64,000 nucleotides of DNA from Niallia taxi (GCF_004005475.1 NZ_RZTZ01000010.1:62001-126000); one strand, 5' to 3'; shown: positions 9,445 to 18,269, counted from the first letter of the stretch. The notes: generated by a model not told the origin, from the sequence alone. Program-made: numbers and translations.

Positions 9445-9509
9445 AATAAAGGTATACTTTAGTGCATTTAGTGAATGCTGCATTTAGTATACCTTTATTA
9501 TTTTTTTTA
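9445..9509 (+). terminator. Terminator after the MFS gene, overlapping the brfA leader
   Basis: Arms AATAAAGGTATACT (9445-9458) and AGTATACCTTTATT (9486-9499) pair perfectly and are followed by a run of T. The right flank runs directly into the brfA ribosome site AGGAGG. A TATAAT at 9442-9447 could be the -10 of a brfA promoter whose transcript begins inside the hairpin. Confidence 0.75.
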
Positions 9510-9524
9510 GGAGGAATTAAGACG

Positions 9525-9812
9525 ATGGCTAAATCTACTGCAAAGAAAAAGCGCGAAAAACAGCTGCGTGAAACTGGATTTAATGTTGCTATTAAAAGAG
9601 GCGACTGGGGTTCGATTAACCCGATGACTAAAACGACAAAAACGAAGCTTGAGCTGCTTCACAGCAAAGCGAAAAAGCATAAAAAGAACCATTCATCCGG
9701 CGATTTGGAGAATGGTTCTTTTTTATTCTGGATAATAAATCAGGACAAAAATCGTCGCCAATTCATCCCCTGTATTAATGTACATATGGTCCCGATTGGA
9801 TGTGAAGGATAG
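9525..9812 (+). CDS. brfA: BrfA-like (YqkK) alternative ribosome-rescue factor, encoded on a predicted non-stop mRNA
   Basis: A small basic protein starting MAKSTAKKKREKQLRETG after a consensus TTAGGAGGAATTAAGACG leader. The Lys/Arg-rich N-terminus and the MTKTTKTKLELLHSKAKKHK segment match my memory of B. subtilis YqkK, renamed BrfA, which recruits release factor RF2 to stalled ribosomes when tmRNA fails. A strong terminator (9681-9724) lies inside the reading frame. Transcripts would end near codon 66, about 90 bases before the only in-frame stop at 9810-9812, so the mRNA would lack a stop codon. The known brfA works this way: its product is normally tagged and destroyed by tmRNA. Residues after about 66 lie antisense to the next gene and are probably never made. 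Confidence 0.8.
   Translation: MAKSTAKKKREKQLRETGFNVAIKRGDWGSINPMTKTTKTKLELLHSKAKKHKKNHSSGDLENGSFLFWIINQDKNRRQFIPCINVHMVPIGCEG
9681..9724. terminator. Terminator inside the brfA reading frame, also ending the convergent XRE gene
   Basis: Arms AAAAAGAACCATTC (9681-9694) and GAATGGTTCTTTTTT (9710-9724) form a stem with a U-tract on the plus strand and an A/T flank usable on the minus strand. The right arm overlaps the stop codon of the minus-strand gene at 9723-9725. On the plus strand it precedes the brfA stop codon. Confidence 0.85.
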
Positions 9813-10271
9813 TGCGTCTCCTTTTTCCAAATGATACTTATCCTCGCCAATAACAATTGCGATATTTCCCTCTCCAACAAAGACATATTCCTCCCCTGCA
9901 TGCTTTTCAGAAAAATGCTCTGTTTTTGCATCCAATTCTACCGTATACACCTCAAATTTCTTTTCAGGATGATACGGAAAAAGAGAAAACAGCCGATAAT
10001 GATTGGAATCATCCTTAAATGGCTCTATGTCTTTGAAACGAACCTTTTTAACTGTTGTAGCATTTTCTGTCATGAAATAGGAAAAGGAAACCTGCAGTCC
10101 CATTGCTATTTTCCATAATGTCGAAACTGTTGGATTTGATTTTCCCTTTTCTATTTGGGCAAGCATTGCTTTACTAACCCCTGTCAGCTCAGCGGCTTTA
10201 TCAAGACTATATCCTCTACTCTTACGAAGATTTTCAAGATTTTTTCCAATTACATTTGAAATAGAATCCAT
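9723..10271 (-). CDS. XRE-family regulator with C-terminal cupin domain
   Basis: 182 residues. Residues 8-62 form an XRE helix-turn-helix (NLRKSRGYSLDKAAELTGVS ... LAQIEKGKSNPTVSTLWKIA). Residues about 105-180 form a cupin sensor domain (HAGEEYVFVGEGNIAIVIG, then YHLEKGDALSFTSNRDHMYI). The two-domain pattern is common for regulators of amino acid or polyamine metabolism. It is divergent from azlCD with about 100 bases between, so control of branched-chain amino acid export is the likely job, with an effector bound by the cupin. The helix-turn-helix and cupin assignments are firm; the target is inferred. Confidence 0.88.
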   Translation of the reverse strand: MDSISNVIGKNLENLRKSRGYSLDKAAELTGVSKAMLAQIEKGKSNPTVSTLWKIAMGLQVSFSYFMTENATTVKKVRFKDIEPFKDDSNHYRLFSLFPYHPEKKFEVYTVELDAKTEHFSEKHAGEEYVFVGEGNIAIVIGEDKYHLEKGDALSFTSNRDHMYINTGDELATIFVLIYYPE

Positions 10272-10375
10272 TTTCCACTCCTTAAAATTGTCATTGATTA
10301 ATTATTCAGGCTTTTATATACTGTACATTATAACATACATTTATATAACATATTAAACATTTAGGGGGTATCATC

Positions 10376-11113
10376 CTGGAAACTTCGAAGGTTTATGTAC
10401 GGAAAGAAGATGATTCCTTCACCTTTTTGGACGGAGTCAAAGATTGCATCCCAACATTGTTAGGCTATATCAGCATTGGTTTGGCAATGGGAGTTGTTGG
10501 CGTATCTTCTGGCTTAGATATTTTTGCTGTGTTTTTAATGTCGCTCCTTGTTTATGCTGGATCTGCACAATTTATCATTTGTGCAATGATTGCTGCTGGG
10601 AGTCCTATTGGAGCGATTGTGCTGACAACCTTTATCGTTAACCTAAGACATTTACTTCTCAGCTCCGCTTTAGCACCAAGGTTTACGCAATATTCTTTAT
10701 TAAAAAACATCGGCATCGGCAGCTTAGTAACAGATGAATCCTTTGGAGTTGCTATTACAAAAATCTCCAAAAACATTCCTATAACAGATCGCTGGATGAA
10801 TGGTCTCAATATTACAGCCTATACTGTCTGGATTATCTCCTGCACGGTCGGAGCATACGCAGGAAAATGGTTTCCGGATCCTAAAACATTCGGCCTTGAT
10901 TATGCATTAACTGCCATGTTTGTTGCACTATTAATTCTTCAGCTGCAGACTGTCCAACGAACGAAATTAAGGCATTACCTATTTTTAATGGCTGTTATGG
11001 TCGTATTAATGGTGCTGCTTTCAGCTATCATGTCGAGCAGCCTTGCAGTCATTGTGGCGACAATTATTACAGCAACGATTGGAGTGGTAACTGATAATGA
11101 GCACAACAACTGA
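10376..11113 (+). CDS. azlC: AzlC-family branched-chain amino acid exporter, large subunit
   Basis: A membrane protein with the AzlC signature DGVKDCIPTLLGYISIGLAM near the N-terminus and further spans (AGSAQFIICAMIAAG, FIVNLRHLLLSSALAP). With AzlD it exports branched-chain amino acids or analogues. No ATG or GTG fits the start. The frame stays open upstream of the TTG at 10427, and the only good ribosome site, AGGGGG at 10363-10368, is spaced for CTG at 10376, which adds METSKVYVRKEDDSFTF and gives 245 residues. The TTG at 10427 would give 228 residues but has no ribosome site. It overlaps azlD by 17 bases. Confidence 0.85.
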   Translation: METSKVYVRKEDDSFTFLDGVKDCIPTLLGYISIGLAMGVVGVSSGLDIFAVFLMSLLVYAGSAQFIICAMIAAGSPIGAIVLTTFIVNLRHLLLSSALAPRFTQYSLLKNIGIGSLVTDESFGVAITKISKNIPITDRWMNGLNITAYTVWIISCTVGAYAGKWFPDPKTFGLDYALTAMFVALLILQLQTVQRTKLRHYLFLMAVMVVLMVLLSAIMSSSLAVIVATIITATIGVVTDNEHNN

Positions 11114-11420
11114 ATACCTCCTGCTGCTTGTTGGCTGTATGCTTGTAACGCTTATTCCGCGAGTATTGCCGTTTATCGTTGTCAGAAGCTTTGCTGTTCC
11201 AAAGCCTGTGGAAAAATGGCTGTCTTATTTACCAGTTTGTATATTTACAGGCCTTATTGTCGAGAATTTAATCACAGCAACTAATACAGGCATGCAAATA
11301 AACTGGAATGTTTTACTAGCAACAATTCCGACACTTTTGATTGCAATATGGACAAAAAGTTTGCTGACAACCGTCCTTGCCGGAGTAGTCTTAATGGCTT
11401 TAATCCGCTTCTTTTTCTAA
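11097..11420 (+). CDS. azlD: AzlD-family branched-chain amino acid exporter, small subunit
   Basis: 107 residues with three or four membrane spans and the AzlD core LVTLIPRVLPFIVVRSF. It is the small partner of AzlC in an export complex. The start lies inside the end of azlC, so translation is coupled. Length and hydrophobic pattern are normal for the family. Gene order (regulator divergent, azlC, azlD) is common in Firmicutes. Confidence 0.88.
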   Translation: MSTTTEYLLLLVGCMLVTLIPRVLPFIVVRSFAVPKPVEKWLSYLPVCIFTGLIVENLITATNTGMQINWNVLLATIPTLLIAIWTKSLLTTVLAGVVLMALIRFFF

Positions 11421-11556
11421 CAGAATTTTTAAATACACTCCTTAAAAAGACTATTCTAGGACTTTCGTTTCTTTTCTAGGAAGTTTATAATAAAATATTG
11501 GATATATTATTGATATAATCAAAAGAAGAATTTTTTTTGCTTTATCATTTATACAA

Positions 11557-11589
11557 AAATGTGCTAATGTCTTAAATCTTGGCACATTT
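11557..11589 (+). promoter_or_regulatory. Hairpin in the leader region of glnS
   Basis: Arms AAATGTGC (11557-11564) and GCACATTT (11582-11589) with a 17-base loop, ending about 33 bases before the glnS start codon. No T-box signature was seen. It may be an operator or a leader structure. Confidence 0.35.
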
Positions 11590-11621
11590 ATCTTTATACA
11601 TAGGAGAAAGGTGGTCATATA

Positions 11622-13274
11622 GTGGAGAACAATTCAAATTTTATCAAGAATATTATGAAGGAAGATTTGGAAACAGGGAAGCATAACACGGTTATCACTC
11701 GATTCCCTCCAGAACCGAATGGCTATTTGCATATCGGCCATGCTAAATCAATCTTCATTAATTTTGGACTAGCAGATGAATTTAACGGAAAAACAAATTT
11801 ACGTTTCGATGACACAAATCCTCTTAAGGAAGACATTGAATATGTTAATGCTATTAAAGAAGATGTAGAATGGCTTGGTTACAAATGGGAGAACCTGCTT
11901 TTTGCTTCTGATTACTTTGAGGAAATGTACAAACGTGCTGTATTGCTTATTAACAAAGGGCTGGCATATGTTGACGACTTGAATGCAGATCAAATTCGCG
12001 AATACCGTGGAACATTGACAGAACCAGGAAAAAACAGTCCATACAGAGAGCGCACAATCGAAGAAAACTTAGCGCTGTTCCAAGCTATGCGTGAAGGCAA
12101 ATTCGGTAACGGTGAAAAAGTACTGAGAGCAAAAATTGATATGGCATCACCAAATATCAATTTACGTGACCCAGTTATTTACCGTATTTCTCATGCTTCA
12201 CACCATAATACTGGGGACAAGTGGTGCATTTACCCAATGTACAGCTTTGCACACCCATTAGAGGATGCTATTGAAGGGGTAACGCACTCACTGTGTACGA
12301 CTGAATTCGAAGACCAACGCCCGCTTTATGACTGGGTTATTAGAGAATGTGAAATGGAAAGCACACCTCAGCAAATTGAGTTTGGCCGCTTGAATATCAC
12401 AAATACTGTTATGAGTAAGCGTAAACTGAAGCTTTTAGTTGATGAGAAGTTTGTGGATGGCTGGGATGATCCACGTATGCCAACAATTTCTGGCTTGAGA
12501 AGACGAGGCGTAACACCTGAAGCAATTCATGAATTCAGTAAAGAGCTTGGTATTTCCAAAGGATCAGGTGCAGTAGATTCTGCCATGCTGGATCATTTTG
12601 TCAGAGAAGACTTGAAACTGAAGGCTCCTCGAACAATGGGTGTTCTTAATCCATTGAAGGTGGTTATCACAAACTATCCTGAAGGCCAAGTTGAAATGCT
12701 GGATGCAGAAATTAACCCTGAAAATCCGGAGATGGGCATACGTCAAATTCCTTTCTCCCGTGAGATTTACATCGAACAGGAAGATTTCATGGAAGATCCT
12801 CCAAAAAAATACTTCCGTCTATTCCCTGGCAATGAAGTCCGCCTAAAACATGCTTACTTCATTAAATGCGAGGAAGTTATTAAGGATGACCAAGGCAATG
12901 TAATGGAACTGCGTTGTACCTATGACCAAGAAACAAAAAGCGGATCTGGATTTACAGGCAGAAAAGTAAAAGGCACATTACACTGGGTCGAAGCTACAAA
13001 TGCAATTCCTGCTGAATTCCGTTTGTATGAACCACTTATTTTAGACGATGAAGCAGATGAAATGGCAGAAGGAGAAACCTTCCTTGACTATGTTAATGAG
13101 AAGTCTCTTGAAATTGTCCAAGGCTTCATCGAACCGAATATGAAGGAAGTACAAGCATACGATAAGTTCCAATTCTTCAGACATGGCTATTTCAGTGTTG
13201 ATCCTAAATACACAACAGCAGAAAAGCCAGTGTTTAACCGAATTGTATCATTGAAGAGCTCCTTTAAGCTTTAA
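11622..13274 (+). CDS. glnS: Glutaminyl-tRNA synthetase
   Basis: A class I synthetase that charges tRNA-Gln directly with glutamine. It is 550 residues long, similar to the E. coli enzyme. Visible motifs are [17 protein letters not shown] with the HIGH box (residues about 30-46), [20 protein letters not shown], and [10 protein letters not shown], the KMSKS-like loop. The C-terminal beta-barrel anticodon domain is complete ([29 protein letters not shown]). Translation starts at GTG 11622 behind TAGGAGAAAGGTGG. B. subtilis and many relatives lack GlnRS and make Gln-tRNA with GatCAB; this genome carries both, which suggests GlnRS came by transfer. Confidence 0.96.
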   Translation: MENNSNFIKNIMKEDLETGKHNTVITRFPPEPNGYLHIGHAKSIFINFGLADEFNGKTNLRFDDTNPLKEDIEYVNAIKEDVEWLGYKWENLLFASDYFEEMYKRAVLLINKGLAYVDDLNADQIREYRGTLTEPGKNSPYRERTIEENLALFQAMREGKFGNGEKVLRAKIDMASPNINLRDPVIYRISHASHHNTGDKWCIYPMYSFAHPLEDAIEGVTHSLCTTEFEDQRPLYDWVIRECEMESTPQQIEFGRLNITNTVMSKRKLKLLVDEKFVDGWDDPRMPTISGLRRRGVTPEAIHEFSKELGISKGSGAVDSAMLDHFVREDLKLKAPRTMGVLNPLKVVITNYPEGQVEMLDAEINPENPEMGIRQIPFSREIYIEQEDFMEDPPKKYFRLFPGNEVRLKHAYFIKCEEVIKDDQGNVMELRCTYDQETKSGSGFTGRKVKGTLHWVEATNAIPAEFRLYEPLILDDEADEMAEGETFLDYVNEKSLEIVQGFIEPNMKEVQAYDKFQFFRHGYFSVDPKYTTAEKPVFNRIVSLKSSFKL

Positions 13275-13345
13275 GATAAACTAAAAACAAAAATAGCCTA
13301 TTAATGGAACTTCCCTAGGTGCAGTTATCTCATTAGACAGCTTTT

Positions 13346-13383
13346 AAGGCATGAGTTTGGTGTTGTACCAGATTCATGCCCTT
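13346..13383 (+). terminator. Probable terminator of glnS
   Basis: AAGGCATGAGTTTGGT and ACCAGATTCATGCCCTTT pair through a 16-bp stem with two G-U wobbles around a short loop, 70-110 bases after the glnS stop. Confidence 0.5.
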
Positions 13384-13465
13384 TCCATTGTTCTTAACAC
13401 TCCTGCTACTCCACCAAACAGCTTTAACCAGGAATTAAGGCAATTGGTACTTAAGTGAAACTAAT

Positions 13466-13516
13466 AAAGGCACCTCCAAAGATTAGACTTAAGTCTAATC
13501 AATTGGAGGTGCCTTT
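13466..13516. terminator. Long 51-base palindrome between glnS and the TPR gene
   Basis: Outer arms AAAGGCACCTCCAA and TTGGAGGTGCCTTT enclose the perfect inner palindrome GATTAGACTTAAGTCTAATC, so almost the entire element folds on either strand. It lies 30 bases after the stop of the minus-strand TPR gene and could terminate from both sides. Confidence 0.6.
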
Positions 13517-13545
13517 CAACTTTAAGCAACTGTTATAACTATATT

Positions 13546-16281
13546 TTAATGCTTGCTATAAGACAGCTTTCCTGGACTCGTAAGCCAATCATATTGAAGC
13601 AGACGCAACTCAAACAATCTTAGCGGATCATGGAACATTTCTGGATTATTCTTCAACCGTTCCAGTAATTCCTGATATTCATGAATCTCGACATTCTTAT
13701 CCTCTATCGTCTTTTGAAGAACATCATATGGATTGCTAAAGAAGATATGGATATCTCCTGCAAGCCCATTCTCATAAAAGTCAAATTGTAATAGAAACGC
13801 ATCGACAATATTTTGAGCAACCTCTGTAAAATCCTCTGTCTCAAGATATTTATGGTATCTTGTATGAAGCATCTTTTTATTTTGTGGAATACTGCCAAAC
13901 AGCTTGCCAGCACTCTTCAGCAATACTTGTGATGGCTTCAAGCGAAGTAAAATATTCGCTTTGTCAATTTTGATGCTGTTTGTGAGCCTGCGTGCATCTC
14001 TTTTCCAATCATCCAAAATGGAGAAATCACATTGAAGTGTCAGTTGGTCCTCTTCATATAACCCATTAAAGCCTTCACATAGCTCATTCAAGAAATGCTG
14101 GCTTTCATTCAACTGCTCTTGGGACAGCCTAATCCACTCATTTATCCTGTCGTAAACCTTCGGCAGCAATGTTTTGTGAACATATTGGTCGATTTCACTA
14201 TTCATTTTATCATTAAGCTCAATATGGATTTTTCCGAAATCGCTGTCCTCCTTAACGAAGTCCTTGCAATCTCTTAATATCTTCGGAATTTCTGTCATAA
14301 TTTCCCTTGTAGTAGTATCTTTAATATCTTCAAAGGAATTTACGATAGTACGTGTTTTTTCCACTTCTATATCTGACAGCTGGTTATTTGCACCTGAAAG
14401 CTTGCTGACAATCTCCTCATACATCCGCAATGTTGTATAAAGACTTTCCTCCATTTCCAACCTTTTCTCAAAAAGACTGGACAGCAAATCCTGAACAATC
14501 GCAATGCTTTTAACTGTACGCTCTTCGGCAAGATTCCTTTCTGCGAAGTGCCTTCTGTAAAAGCTGCTAATATCATTAAGCTGGATACTGCGATCATTTT
14601 CTTTTGAATAAAGGAAAACAGCACTGTTTGGAAAATATTGATCAATTGCGGCTGTTGCCTTTTGCAGTCTTTTGGTTGCTACCTTTTCGTTTTCCGCTTC
14701 ATCTGCATAAATTAAGAATTGAATTGTCAGATGAGGAGCCTTTTCCTTCCAATCTAGCAATCTTTCATAATCACTTGACTGGAAAAGCGATCTTTCATTT
14801 ATAACAAAAAGGAGACTGTCCGCCAACAAGGCATAATCTGCATACTTTTCTTGATGCGGGAATGGCAATGTTGTGATAGCCCAATTATTTTCATGTAAGA
14901 AAGCGGACGGCGCATATAAATGGAATATTCTTGTATCTTCTCCATACCTTGCATGTGAAAGCTGTTCCTCATAAAAATCAGATAATGTGTCAATTGGACG
15001 AGCACCTTCTTCTGTCACTTCCGCCATTTCTAAATAATCTTGATCTTGAATAGAAATCAGACTGTTTGTATCCTCAGACAGCAATGTTTCCCCAACAAGC
15101 TCATTAATGCAAGAATTTACACCACTGCCAGGCGAGCCAATAATGAGCAGCTGATGGCTTTCAGAAGGAATTTGCTCCACTACCTTTTGCGAGAACTTCT
15201 TGTCAATAATAATGTCATTGTTTTGCGCCCAGTTTGAAATTGATTCCAGTAATTGCATTATTTCTGTCAAGTCAACAGCCGCCTCTGCATTATTGATTAA
15301 ATGCTCAGAAGTGCTGATGATATCCGTCGCAAGCGTTCCAGGGAACATTTCATTCCAAGCAAGAACAGCAGATGCAGCTGTTATCAAACGATTGTTAGTT
15401 GCTGTTACTAATAAATTGCTTAAAATAGCAGGAACAAGCCCTCTAATTTCCTTTATCGGATAAGCAGAGCTAATTAGATGTAAATAGGCGTTTTCCAACA
15501 CCTCAGGAAGCTCTTTCCACTCTTCCACTTCCTCCCAATGAAGCTGTTGAAACAGCTGATTGAAGTCTCTCAGCCACGCTAAGTAAAAAGGGCTGTTTTC
15601 ATAGTTTGCCCAAATTGCTGTACTCAGTTTTTCGAATAGCCTTTGATCTAGCTCCGAAACACTTCTGATGCTCTCCATAAAATAACCGGGCTCATGCTCT
15701 GCGATAACACCGATTTTGGCATATTGAACTAAAGCTTCATACCATTTTAATGAATTGGTTCTTTCTCCTTCATTTACAGCCAGTTCAATCGCATCTTCCC
15801 AGTTTTCATTTTCCTCGAAATAAGCCTTTGCAAGCATCGTCATATTGGCATAATCAGGATTTGTTGCAAGCAAGCTTTTGATTGTATGCTGCGCCATATC
15901 ATGATTGCCTTTTTCAATATATAAGGCAAACAGCTGCATGGAGATTTCTGTATTTAATAATTCTGAGTCAGACAATACAGCCTTATAAATGCTTTCCGCT
16001 GTCGATAACTCACCAAGCTCCATATAAGCATCAGCCAAGTTTTTCTTCGCCCAAGGTTCAAGCTCATTTGCAATATTCTCCCACTTGAATATCGCTGATT
16101 CATAGTCATGGACAAGAAAATATAATTCACCCTGTGCAAAGCGGATAGAGGTAAGGTCAGGAACATTTTTTCGTTGCTCAGCAATATACAATTGACCGAG
16201 CACCTCAATAGGCGGCTCTTCTCTATCCATCGTCAATCCTTCATAATATGATTTATTAATTAATTTCTTTTCTAATGTCAT
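13546..16281 (-). CDS. Large TPR protein with a degenerate dynamin-like GTPase domain
   Basis: 911 residues, no signal peptide. Residues about 30-200 form tetratricopeptide-like helical pairs (YIAEQRKNVPDLTSIRFAQG, DAYMELGELSTAESIYKAVL). A helical middle section follows, then HQLLIIGSPGSGVNSCINEL (residues 377-396), which looks like a P-loop, but valine stands where the essential lysine should be. The G3-like (AITTLPFPHQEKYADYA) and G4-like (LIYADEAE) places are also non-canonical. The last 350 residues are long helices resembling a dynamin-like stalk. I infer a pseudo-GTPase or scaffold; I do not recognise a characterised orthologue. It is a single-gene unit with AT-rich flanks. Confidence 0.6.
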   Translation of the reverse strand: MTLEKKLINKSYYEGLTMDREEPPIEVLGQLYIAEQRKNVPDLTSIRFAQGELYFLVHDYESAIFKWENIANELEPWAKKNLADAYMELGELSTAESIYKAVLSDSELLNTEISMQLFALYIEKGNHDMAQHTIKSLLATNPDYANMTMLAKAYFEENENWEDAIELAVNEGERTNSLKWYEALVQYAKIGVIAEHEPGYFMESIRSVSELDQRLFEKLSTAIWANYENSPFYLAWLRDFNQLFQQLHWEEVEEWKELPEVLENAYLHLISSAYPIKEIRGLVPAILSNLLVTATNNRLITAASAVLAWNEMFPGTLATDIISTSEHLINNAEAAVDLTEIMQLLESISNWAQNNDIIIDKKFSQKVVEQIPSESHQLLIIGSPGSGVNSCINELVGETLLSEDTNSLISIQDQDYLEMAEVTEEGARPIDTLSDFYEEQLSHARYGEDTRIFHLYAPSAFLHENNWAITTLPFPHQEKYADYALLADSLLFVINERSLFQSSDYERLLDWKEKAPHLTIQFLIYADEAENEKVATKRLQKATAAIDQYFPNSAVFLYSKENDRSIQLNDISSFYRRHFAERNLAEERTVKSIAIVQDLLSSLFEKRLEMEESLYTTLRMYEEIVSKLSGANNQLSDIEVEKTRTIVNSFEDIKDTTTREIMTEIPKILRDCKDFVKEDSDFGKIHIELNDKMNSEIDQYVHKTLLPKVYDRINEWIRLSQEQLNESQHFLNELCEGFNGLYEEDQLTLQCDFSILDDWKRDARRLTNSIKIDKANILLRLKPSQVLLKSAGKLFGSIPQNKKMLHTRYHKYLETEDFTEVAQNIVDAFLLQFDFYENGLAGDIHIFFSNPYDVLQKTIEDKNVEIHEYQELLERLKNNPEMFHDPLRLFELRLLQYDWLTSPGKLSYSKH

Positions 16282-16734
16282 AACTTCCCCCTGTTATTCA
16301 TTAAGAATGTTGATAAGTTATTTTTCTTCATCCTCATAATCACGTTTTTTGCTATCATCTATCCAACTGTAATATTATGCAAATAAAACAGCATTCATAA
16401 CTAGTGTCTTTGTCCATACTTCCCTTTATTGTAGCAAAGACATCTGTTTCGTACATTTCGGCAATTGTTCATTTATGTTACAAAACATTTACTTATATTT
16501 ATAACAATAGATTACTAAAATTCTCGCCCGTCTCTCTAGTGCCTATATACCCTTTCTCTTTATACAGCTAACAGGACAAATAACTGGGAAGAGACCAAAC
16601 AACATATAACCTATATATTGAGTAAAAGGCTTGGGATAATCCTGCAGAAATTGGACGCGAGCGCATTGGAAAGAACTAATTATAAAGGGATATTCTATTT
16701 AAAGACTTTATTTATTAAAACCGAAAATACAAAA
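16282..16734. other. Gene-free stretch upstream of the TPR gene
   Basis: AT-rich DNA carrying the promoter region of the TPR gene at its left end. At 16626-16734 lies a poorly preserved copy of the dispersed repeat, next to the CCGAACTATT hairpin. No convincing small gene was seen. Confidence 0.5.
16626..16734. repeat. Dispersed intergenic repeat, very degenerate copy 2
   Basis: AGGCTTGGGATAATCCTGCAG and the following GCGAGCGCATTGGAAAGAAC are related to the outer and inner blocks of the copy near 61296-61510, but much is lost. It is supported mainly by its position next to the same hairpin. Confidence 0.4.
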
Positions 16735-16772
16735 AACCGAACTATTAATCAATAAGATAAAATAGTTCGGTT
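16735..16772 (-). terminator. Terminator hairpin (CCGAACTATT family, copy 2)
   Basis: Arms AACCGAACTATT (16735-16746) and AATAGTTCGGTT (16761-16772) are identical to those at 6426-6464, and the loop starts with the same AATCAATAA. It lies directly after the stop of the small membrane protein gene and has a T-rich exit on the minus strand. Confidence 0.85.
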
Positions 16773-16777
16773 CGTAT

Positions 16778-16972
16778 TTACTTATTCTTATCATTATCAC
16801 TTTTTTCAATCTTTTCTACATGCGATTGGCCATGCCAGTCTTCCCTTCTACGGCGTCGGCGCTTTCTGATCTGTATTACGGCTGCGACGACTATAATAAT
16901 AAAGATGATTGCTATTGGGAAACCAAATACCCCATAAAATATACTAAATACTCCGTTTAAAAAATCATTCAT
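16778..16972 (-). CDS. Small single-span membrane protein of unknown function
   Basis: 64 residues: MNDFLNGVFSIFYG, a hydrophobic span (FPIAIIFIIIVVAAVIQI), then a very basic stretch RKRRRRRRED and a charged tail. The topology is N-out, C-in by the positive-inside rule. The start is the ATG at 16972, because GAAGGAGGTAGTACA precedes it; the longer frame starting at 16993 would place this ribosome site inside the gene. I do not recognise the family. Confidence 0.65.
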   Translation of the reverse strand: MNDFLNGVFSIFYGVFGFPIAIIFIIIVVAAVIQIRKRRRRRREDWHGQSHVEKIEKSDNDKNK

Positions 16973-17097
16973 TGTACTACCTCCTTCGCCCATTCTTCCA
17001 TGATGAAGAAATACGTTCCGTTCTATGTATCCATGTAGATAATATTCCCTAATCCTCTCATTTTAAACTACGTTCTTTTTAATCCATTTAAAAAAAC

Positions 17098-17133
17098 AAA
17101 AAAAGCGTGGTGAGATAATCACCCGCTTTTTTT
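17098..17133 (-). terminator. Terminator of the ylbL-like gene
   Basis: AAAAGCGTGGTGA and TCACCCGCTTTTTTT flank a GATAA loop; on the minus strand the stem is followed by a U-tract, about 10 bases after the stop codon. Confidence 0.8.
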
Positions 17134-17141
17134 CCTGTCTA

Positions 17142-18179
17142 TTATTTTGCTGGAAGCTTCTCCAAGTAGTCGATTGCATCTTGTAACGTACTGACAGGCA
17201 CGATTTTGATGTCATCATAGCCTTCCTCTTTCACTTGCGCTTTAATTTCCTGCTCATTTGTATCATAGCTATTTATGTCCTCTGGAAAGAAGAATATATC
17301 TACATCAGCCTTATGTGCCGCAACGATTTTATGCTTTATGCCACCAATTTGGCCAACATTGCCATCAGCATCCATTGTTCCTGTTCCAGCTACTTTATAG
17401 CCTTTCGTCAAGTCTTCCTTGACTAATTGATTATATATTTCTAATGAGAACATTAGTCCTGCTGACGGACCGCCAATATTGTCACTGTTTATTTTCACAT
17501 TAACAGAAGGATCAATCGACATATTGTTTTCTGGATTTATTCCTATCCCGACTTGGCCTGTCTTCTTATCAAGCACAATCATTTCAACAGTCGCCTTTTT
17601 CTCCTTGTTATCATGTGTATATTGCAATACTACCTTGTCACCAGCTTTTTTATCCTTTAAATAGGCAATTAAGTCCGTTGCCTCTGTAAATGCCTTCCCA
17701 TCCACCTTATGGATGATATCTCCAACATGAATAACGGATTTTGCTTTCGATGTTTCCAAAACGCCCGCGACAAAGATTCCATTATACTCATATTCAACCT
17801 TTTCATCAGCAGCAGCAAGGCTGGCAATAATAGCATTTTGCTTTGAACTGTCCATCATATGAAGCAGCAAAGAATTATATTCCGCATCTGAAAGGTCTCC
17901 CTTGACTTCTTCTTCTTTTTTGATTTCCGTATGAGGAGCCAATAATCCATAAAGCAGTATGTAAGGATTACTTGCTTTAATAGAGTAAACCGTAGTTAAG
18001 TTTAAGCTGCCTGCTTCTGTCTTATCCCCATCCTCTACAGTGACTTTTTCCGCAAGTGGTTCAATAGAACCTGGCTGGTTTAAATAATAAGGAGTTGGAA
18101 TGAAGAATAATACTAGTAAAATCCCCATTAGTATAAATAAACTTATTTTTAATTTTGTGCTCTTCCCTTTTTGTTCCAT
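17142..18179 (-). CDS. ylbL: YlbL/SepM-like PDZ and Lon-type (S16) membrane protease
   Basis: A membrane-anchored serine protease of 345 residues. Residues about 8-27 form one membrane span (LKISLFILMGILLVLFFIPT), followed by PYYLNQPGSIEPL typical of the family, a PDZ domain (NGIFVAGVLETSKAKSVIHV), and the Lon-like catalytic domain with the serine in GGPSAGLMFSLE and the lysine in GGIKHKIVAAH. The ATG at 18179, behind AAGGAG, gives the normal N-terminus; a GTG directly before it is an alternative. The longer frame from 18248 adds unlikely residues. In B. subtilis YlbL has been linked to DNA-damage checkpoint recovery by degrading a division inhibitor, from memory. Confidence 0.92.
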   Translation of the reverse strand: MEQKGKSTKLKISLFILMGILLVLFFIPTPYYLNQPGSIEPLAEKVTVEDGDKTEAGSLNLTTVYSIKASNPYILLYGLLAPHTEIKKEEEVKGDLSDAEYNSLLLHMMDSSKQNAIIASLAAADEKVEYEYNGIFVAGVLETSKAKSVIHVGDIIHKVDGKAFTEATDLIAYLKDKKAGDKVVLQYTHDNKEKKATVEMIVLDKKTGQVGIGINPENNMSIDPSVNVKINSDNIGGPSAGLMFSLEIYNQLVKEDLTKGYKVAGTGTMDADGNVGQIGGIKHKIVAAHKADVDIFFFPEDINSYDTNEQEIKAQVKEEGYDDIKIVPVSTLQDAIDYLEKLPAK

Positions 18180-18269
18180 CACGAAATAAAACTCCTTACT
18201 GTCTTTTCTGGTTTTCTTTTTTATATCATAAAATAAATATTGGTACATTAAAAAATGATGTAAAACACT

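Noticed and set aside
11421-11621. T-box leader before glnS
   Set aside because: No T-box core sequence or specifier arrangement; only a small hairpin.
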